Source: Acidobacteriaceae bacterium
GTDB taxonomy: Bacteria > Acidobacteriota > Terriglobia > Terriglobales > Acidobacteriaceae
Direction of reading: 5' to 3'
NCBI GenBank assembly: GCA_028283625.1
Contig: JAPWKG010000024.1
Coordinates: forward strand, 153,770-217,769
Length of the DNA stretch: 64,000 bases
The notes beneath the pieces were generated by a model. It made no database searches. It was not told the DNA's origin and was given only the letters and a program-made list of their open reading frames with translations. Numbering within the stretch: position 1 is the stretch's first letter; each line of letters opens with the position of its first letter. This document shows, piece by piece, positions 61,308-64,000 of the stretch. Made by a program: the position numbers and the translations under genes.

Positions 61308-62030
61308 CTACTCCGGTTGGACAGCTTTGCCTGCGGCCAGATCGCAGGCGCGCCAAAGATACCAGCTCGCCACGGTAGACCACGGGCTCCAGCCGCAACG
61401 CCGCGCGCGTGCGGTAATCTGCGCGGCGGTTGCCAGGTTGCTGCTGGTAACTTTCTCCTCCGGATTCAAGCCCAAAAAGGTCAGGGCAAAGCCTTTGCGG
61501 ATGCCATAGTCGGAGACCGGCAAAACATTCGGGCGGCCGAGCCGAAACATCAGCATCATCTCGACCGTCCAGCGGCCGATGCCGCGTACCTGAGTGAGAT
61601 GCTCAATCACGGTCTCGTCGTCCATACGCCGGATGCGGGCAAGGGCGGGGACGGTTCCGTCCAGTGTCTTTGCCGCTAAATCACGCAAAGCAAGGGCTTT
61701 GTTGTGAGACAGCCCGGCGGTGCGCAGCTGTTCGTTCGGACAATCCAGCAGGTGTTCGGGAGAGGGGTGTACTCCCAGCCCGCAAAGCGGTGAGAAGCTC
61801 TCCAGAAAACGCGCGTGAATACTGGCAGCGGCTTTGCCGTGAATCTGCTGGTAGATGATGGCTTCCACGAGTGCCTCGAAGGGCGATTGCCGGGGAGCAA
61901 TCTTCATGCGGAACGGACCGGCACGCTCGATCAGGACGCGCAGTTTGGCGTCGTGCGCGCTGAGGTGGGCCAGAGCGTCGGCACTGCGATAAGAGGGTGT
62001 TGCGCGCCGGGCATGAACTCGTTCTGCCAT
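61308..62030 (-). CDS. DNA-3-methyladenine glycosylase II (AlkA-type, HhH-GPD)
   Basis: The 240-residue protein has the HhH-GPD fold: AIIYQQIHGKAAASIH, the hairpin LTQVRGIGRWTVEMMLMF and the catalytic Asp in VLPVSDYGIRKG. It excises alkylated bases from DNA. It lacks the N-terminal TBP-like domain of E. coli AlkA and so resembles the short archaeal/eukaryotic-like forms. It lies 52 bp upstream of the GH57 gene on the same strand and may be the first gene of that group. Confidence 0.93.
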   Translation of the reverse strand: MAERVHARRATPSYRSADALAHLSAHDAKLRVLIERAGPFRMKIAPRQSPFEALVEAIIYQQIHGKAAASIHARFLESFSPLCGLGVHPSPEHLLDCPNEQLRTAGLSHNKALALRDLAAKTLDGTVPALARIRRMDDETVIEHLTQVRGIGRWTVEMMLMFRLGRPNVLPVSDYGIRKGFALTFLGLNPEEKVTSSNLATAAQITARARRCGWSPWSTVASWYLWRACDLAAGKAVQPE

Positions 62031-62414
62031 CGTTCAGCAGTCTATCGGCTCTTGCCGCTACGCTTTGAGCCGATGAAAGTAATGTGATTCACCTGGCAGC
62101 GGCAACCATGGAGGAGGAGGCTGAGAGAAGCCGCGCTGAAGCGTGGTCACATCTCCAGTGAGCATGACGGATTGCTCTGTTCTTGCTTTCATGCCGTGAA
62201 AGAAGAGCGCTTGCGGCGTGCAGAAAAGAGTTGTTGCCAAGTAGTTGCTCTGCGCTATCTTGTGCAGGAAGTAGAAATACTGCGCGGTATTCGAGCATGG
62301 TCGCAGAAAAGTCGTTGATGGCTCTTGATTTTTGGCGGCATACTCTGTGACTCGTAAGCGGACTCACGATTCTCCTGTCTGATTTTGTTTTGCAGAGGAA
62401 GCAGGAAAGTAGTC
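62031..62414. other. Divergent intergenic region between alkA-like gene and actA
   Basis: These 384 bases must hold both divergent promoters. No credible gene is seen; the frames present are short and lack SD or protein-like composition. A CGGCTC ... GAGCCG inverted repeat occurs near 62047-62074. The actA SD (AGGAAAG) is at 62404-62409. Confidence 0.55.
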
Positions 62415-63275
62415 ATGGCGCAAGTTTTCGACCGCAGTTCGAACGCGTTAGCTCGAGCGAGTCTCGTGCTTACGGGGCTGATTGTCCTTGCGTTGGGCGC
62501 GGCTCTTGATCAGCTGCAGCGTTCACCATGGGTCACACGCCAGGGCCAGCGGCCGGACCAGCCGGTTCCCTTCAGCCACAAACATCACGTTCAGGGGCTG
62601 GGGTTGCAGTGCCAGTACTGCCACACCACCGTAGAGAAGAGCTCGTATGCGGGTATTCCTCCGACCAAGACCTGTATGAACTGCCACGCGCAGATCTGGA
62701 CGAACGCAGCTTTGCTGGAGCCGGTTCGTCAAAGCTGGGCAACAGGCAAATCCATTCCCTGGATCAGGGTGCACGATCTTCCGGATTACGTTTACTTCAA
62801 CCATGAGATCCATGTGAGTAAGGGCATCGGCTGTGCCAGTTGTCATGGGCGCGTGGACGAGATGCCGCTGATGTATGCCGAGAACACGCTGCAGATGGAG
62901 TGGTGCCTGAACTGCCATCGCAACCCGGCAAAGAACCTGCGCCCGGTCAGCGAGATCTACAACATGGCCTGGGAGGGGCCATCTGCGGAAAACCCCGTCT
63001 GGTGCGCTGCCACTGGTAAGCCCGGGGCTACGGCGGGTGCTGTGAACTGTGTAACCGGAGAGCATGTGCCCGGAGCTTCGCCGGAGCTTGCTCTGGTGCA
63101 GGGCATGTCTCAGGGGTCGGGCGTGGGAGCAACCTACTCTGACGCGCCGCAGCTCGCGTTGCCGGTTAGCTACAAAAAGTTCACCAGCCAGCAAGAGCTG
63201 GGACGTTTCTTGTTGGACAAGTACCACATACGCACCGCTAACGAGCTTTCCAGCTGCGAGGTGTGCCACCGATGA
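62415..63275 (+). CDS. actA: Alternative complex III subunit ActA (multiheme cytochrome c)
   Basis: The 286-residue protein has one N-terminal TM (LVLTGLIVLALGAAL) and five CxxCH haem-c motifs (CQYCH, CMNCH, CASCH, CLNCH, CEVCH). This is the pentahaem ActA pattern of alternative complex III, a quinol:electron-acceptor oxidoreductase that replaces bc1. The haem domain lies in the periplasm. The start is ATG 62415, with AGGAAAG just upstream; the frame opens at 62385. Its stop overlaps the actB start (ATGA). Confidence 0.93.
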   Translation: MAQVFDRSSNALARASLVLTGLIVLALGAALDQLQRSPWVTRQGQRPDQPVPFSHKHHVQGLGLQCQYCHTTVEKSSYAGIPPTKTCMNCHAQIWTNAALLEPVRQSWATGKSIPWIRVHDLPDYVYFNHEIHVSKGIGCASCHGRVDEMPLMYAENTLQMEWCLNCHRNPAKNLRPVSEIYNMAWEGPSAENPVWCAATGKPGATAGAVNCVTGEHVPGASPELALVQGMSQGSGVGATYSDAPQLALPVSYKKFTSQQELGRFLLDKYHIRTANELSSCEVCHR

Positions 63276-64000
63276 GCGACGCCATGAAGAAGGTATCCGC
63301 TGCACTGCAACACGGCGACCCCGAGTTGGTAACCCGCATTACGCCGGCCGGCAAAATGACGCTGGCGGAGGTGCGCGCCAGGCTGGAAGGTCAACGGGGA
63401 AAGCGTTTCTGGAAAAACCTGGACGAGCTGGCGGATACGCCTGAGTTTCAGGCTCTGATGCGGGAGGAGTTTCCGCGACAGGCAGGCGCAGGCGAGTGGG
63501 TGGATACGGTGACGCGCCGCGGCTTTCTAAAGGTGATGGGAGCAAGCTTCGCCCTGGCAGGGTTGGCAGGCTGCACCAAGCAGCCGGATGAGCCGATCAT
63601 GCCCTACGTGAAGCAGCCGGAAGATCTTGTGCTGGGTAAACCCATGTACTTTGCCACGGCGCATCCGTTTCCGACAGGCGCTCTTCCTTTGTTGGTCAAG
63701 TCGGACGCTTTCCGGCCCATCAAGCTGGACGGCAATCCGGAGCATCCGGTGTCCAAAGGCAAGAGCGATGCGTTGACGCAGGCGGAGTTGCTTTTGCTGT
63801 ATGACCCGGACCGTTCGCGCGAGCCGAAGTTTCGTGGAGCCGCAGCCACCTTCGGACAGTTTCAGGAGGCATTTGCCTCGGCGCTGCAAAATAGCAACGG
63901 CGGAGCGGGGATCTATTTTCTGACCGAAAGCTTTACCTCACCCACGTTGGGGGCGCAGTTCAGGCAGCTTGCTGAAAAGTATCCTCACGCCAAGCTGGCA
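63272..64000 (+). CDS. actB: Alternative complex III subunit ActB (molybdopterin/Fe-S type), 3' truncated by the window
   Basis: The first 243 residues are visible and the frame is open to the window end. ATG 63272 overlaps the actA stop. A Tat-like signal is embedded about 80 residues in (TRRGFLKVMGASFALAGLAGC), as in ActB proteins, ending at a Cys that may be lipidated. KQPEDLVLGKPMYFATAHPF and IKLDGNPEHPVSKGKSDALT match the molybdopterin-oxidoreductase-like domain of ActB. It carries Fe-S clusters in the C-terminal part, beyond this window. The rest of the ACIII operon (actC-F) is expected downstream. Confidence 0.92.
   Translation, partial: MSDAMKKVSAALQHGDPELVTRITPAGKMTLAEVRARLEGQRGKRFWKNLDELADTPEFQALMREEFPRQAGAGEWVDTVTRRGFLKVMGASFALAGLAGCTKQPDEPIMPYVKQPEDLVLGKPMYFATAHPFPTGALPLLVKSDAFRPIKLDGNPEHPVSKGKSDALTQAELLLLYDPDRSREPKFRGAAATFGQFQEAFASALQNSNGGAGIYFLTESFTSPTLGAQFRQLAEKYPHAKLA

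Noticed and set aside
62089..62367. Minus-strand frame of 92 residues upstream of actA
   Set aside because: No SD, no protein-like pattern and position in a divergent promoter region.

Overview
The window reads as a stretch of an Acidobacteriota chromosome, most likely class Terriglobia (the Granulicella / Terriglobus / Edaphobacter group). This is an inference from gene content: an Oar-like TonB receptor with an N-terminal carboxypeptidase-regulatory domain, separate beta-propeller sensor kinases with NarL-type regulators, giant Ig-repeat surface proteins, the order S2P-like gene - trpS - scpA, and the first genes of an alternative complex III. No tRNA, rRNA, IS element, phage or CRISPR array was recognised.

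Region 1 (1-11.9 kb). After the 3' end of an APC permease comes a tightly packed block: a periplasmic-propeller histidine kinase, its NarL-type regulator, a GH53 endo-galactanase, a GH35 beta-galactosidase and an Oar-like TonB receptor, closed by a 17-bp-stem terminator. It looks like a beta-1,4-galactan (type I arabinogalactan) sensing, degradation and uptake locus. A 37-bp element with fixed spacing precedes both the GH53 gene and the receptor gene.

Region 2 (11.9-20.7 kb). A tandem HD/HD-GYP-like protein lies between two orphan ribbon-helix-helix (HicB/Arc-like) proteins. A 1602-residue protein with ten Ig-like repeats and an OmpA-family protein follow as a pair.

Region 3 (20.7-31.3 kb, minus strand). 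This is a Tad/Flp pilus operon: flp, prepilin peptidase, cpaB, secretin, tadZ/cpaE, tadA, tadB, tadC, a 30-residue membrane ORF, a DUF192 gene, a TadG-like gene and two TadE-like genes. Most junctions overlap or nearly overlap.

Region 4 (31.3-41.8 kb). A GGDEF-EAL protein, a second propeller kinase/regulator pair and a large secreted sedolisin protease with Ig repeats follow one another. With regions 2 and 3 this gives about 27 kb rich in surface, adhesion and secretion functions.

Region 5 (41.8-64 kb) is mainly housekeeping: rpmB, msrB, ridA, a degenerate site-2 protease homologue, trpS, scpA, a purine nucleoside permease-like protein, a macrodomain protein, PiT phosphate permease, a TPR-thioredoxin protein, an unrecognised protein, an Ldh_2-family dehydrogenase, a secreted metallophosphoesterase, a cytosine deaminase-like enzyme, ahcY (with distinct codon use), a DUF4397 lipoprotein, a ComEA-like HhH protein, a MacB/LolD-type ATPase, a GH57/DUF3536 protein and an AlkA-type glycosylase. 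The window ends in actA and a truncated actB.
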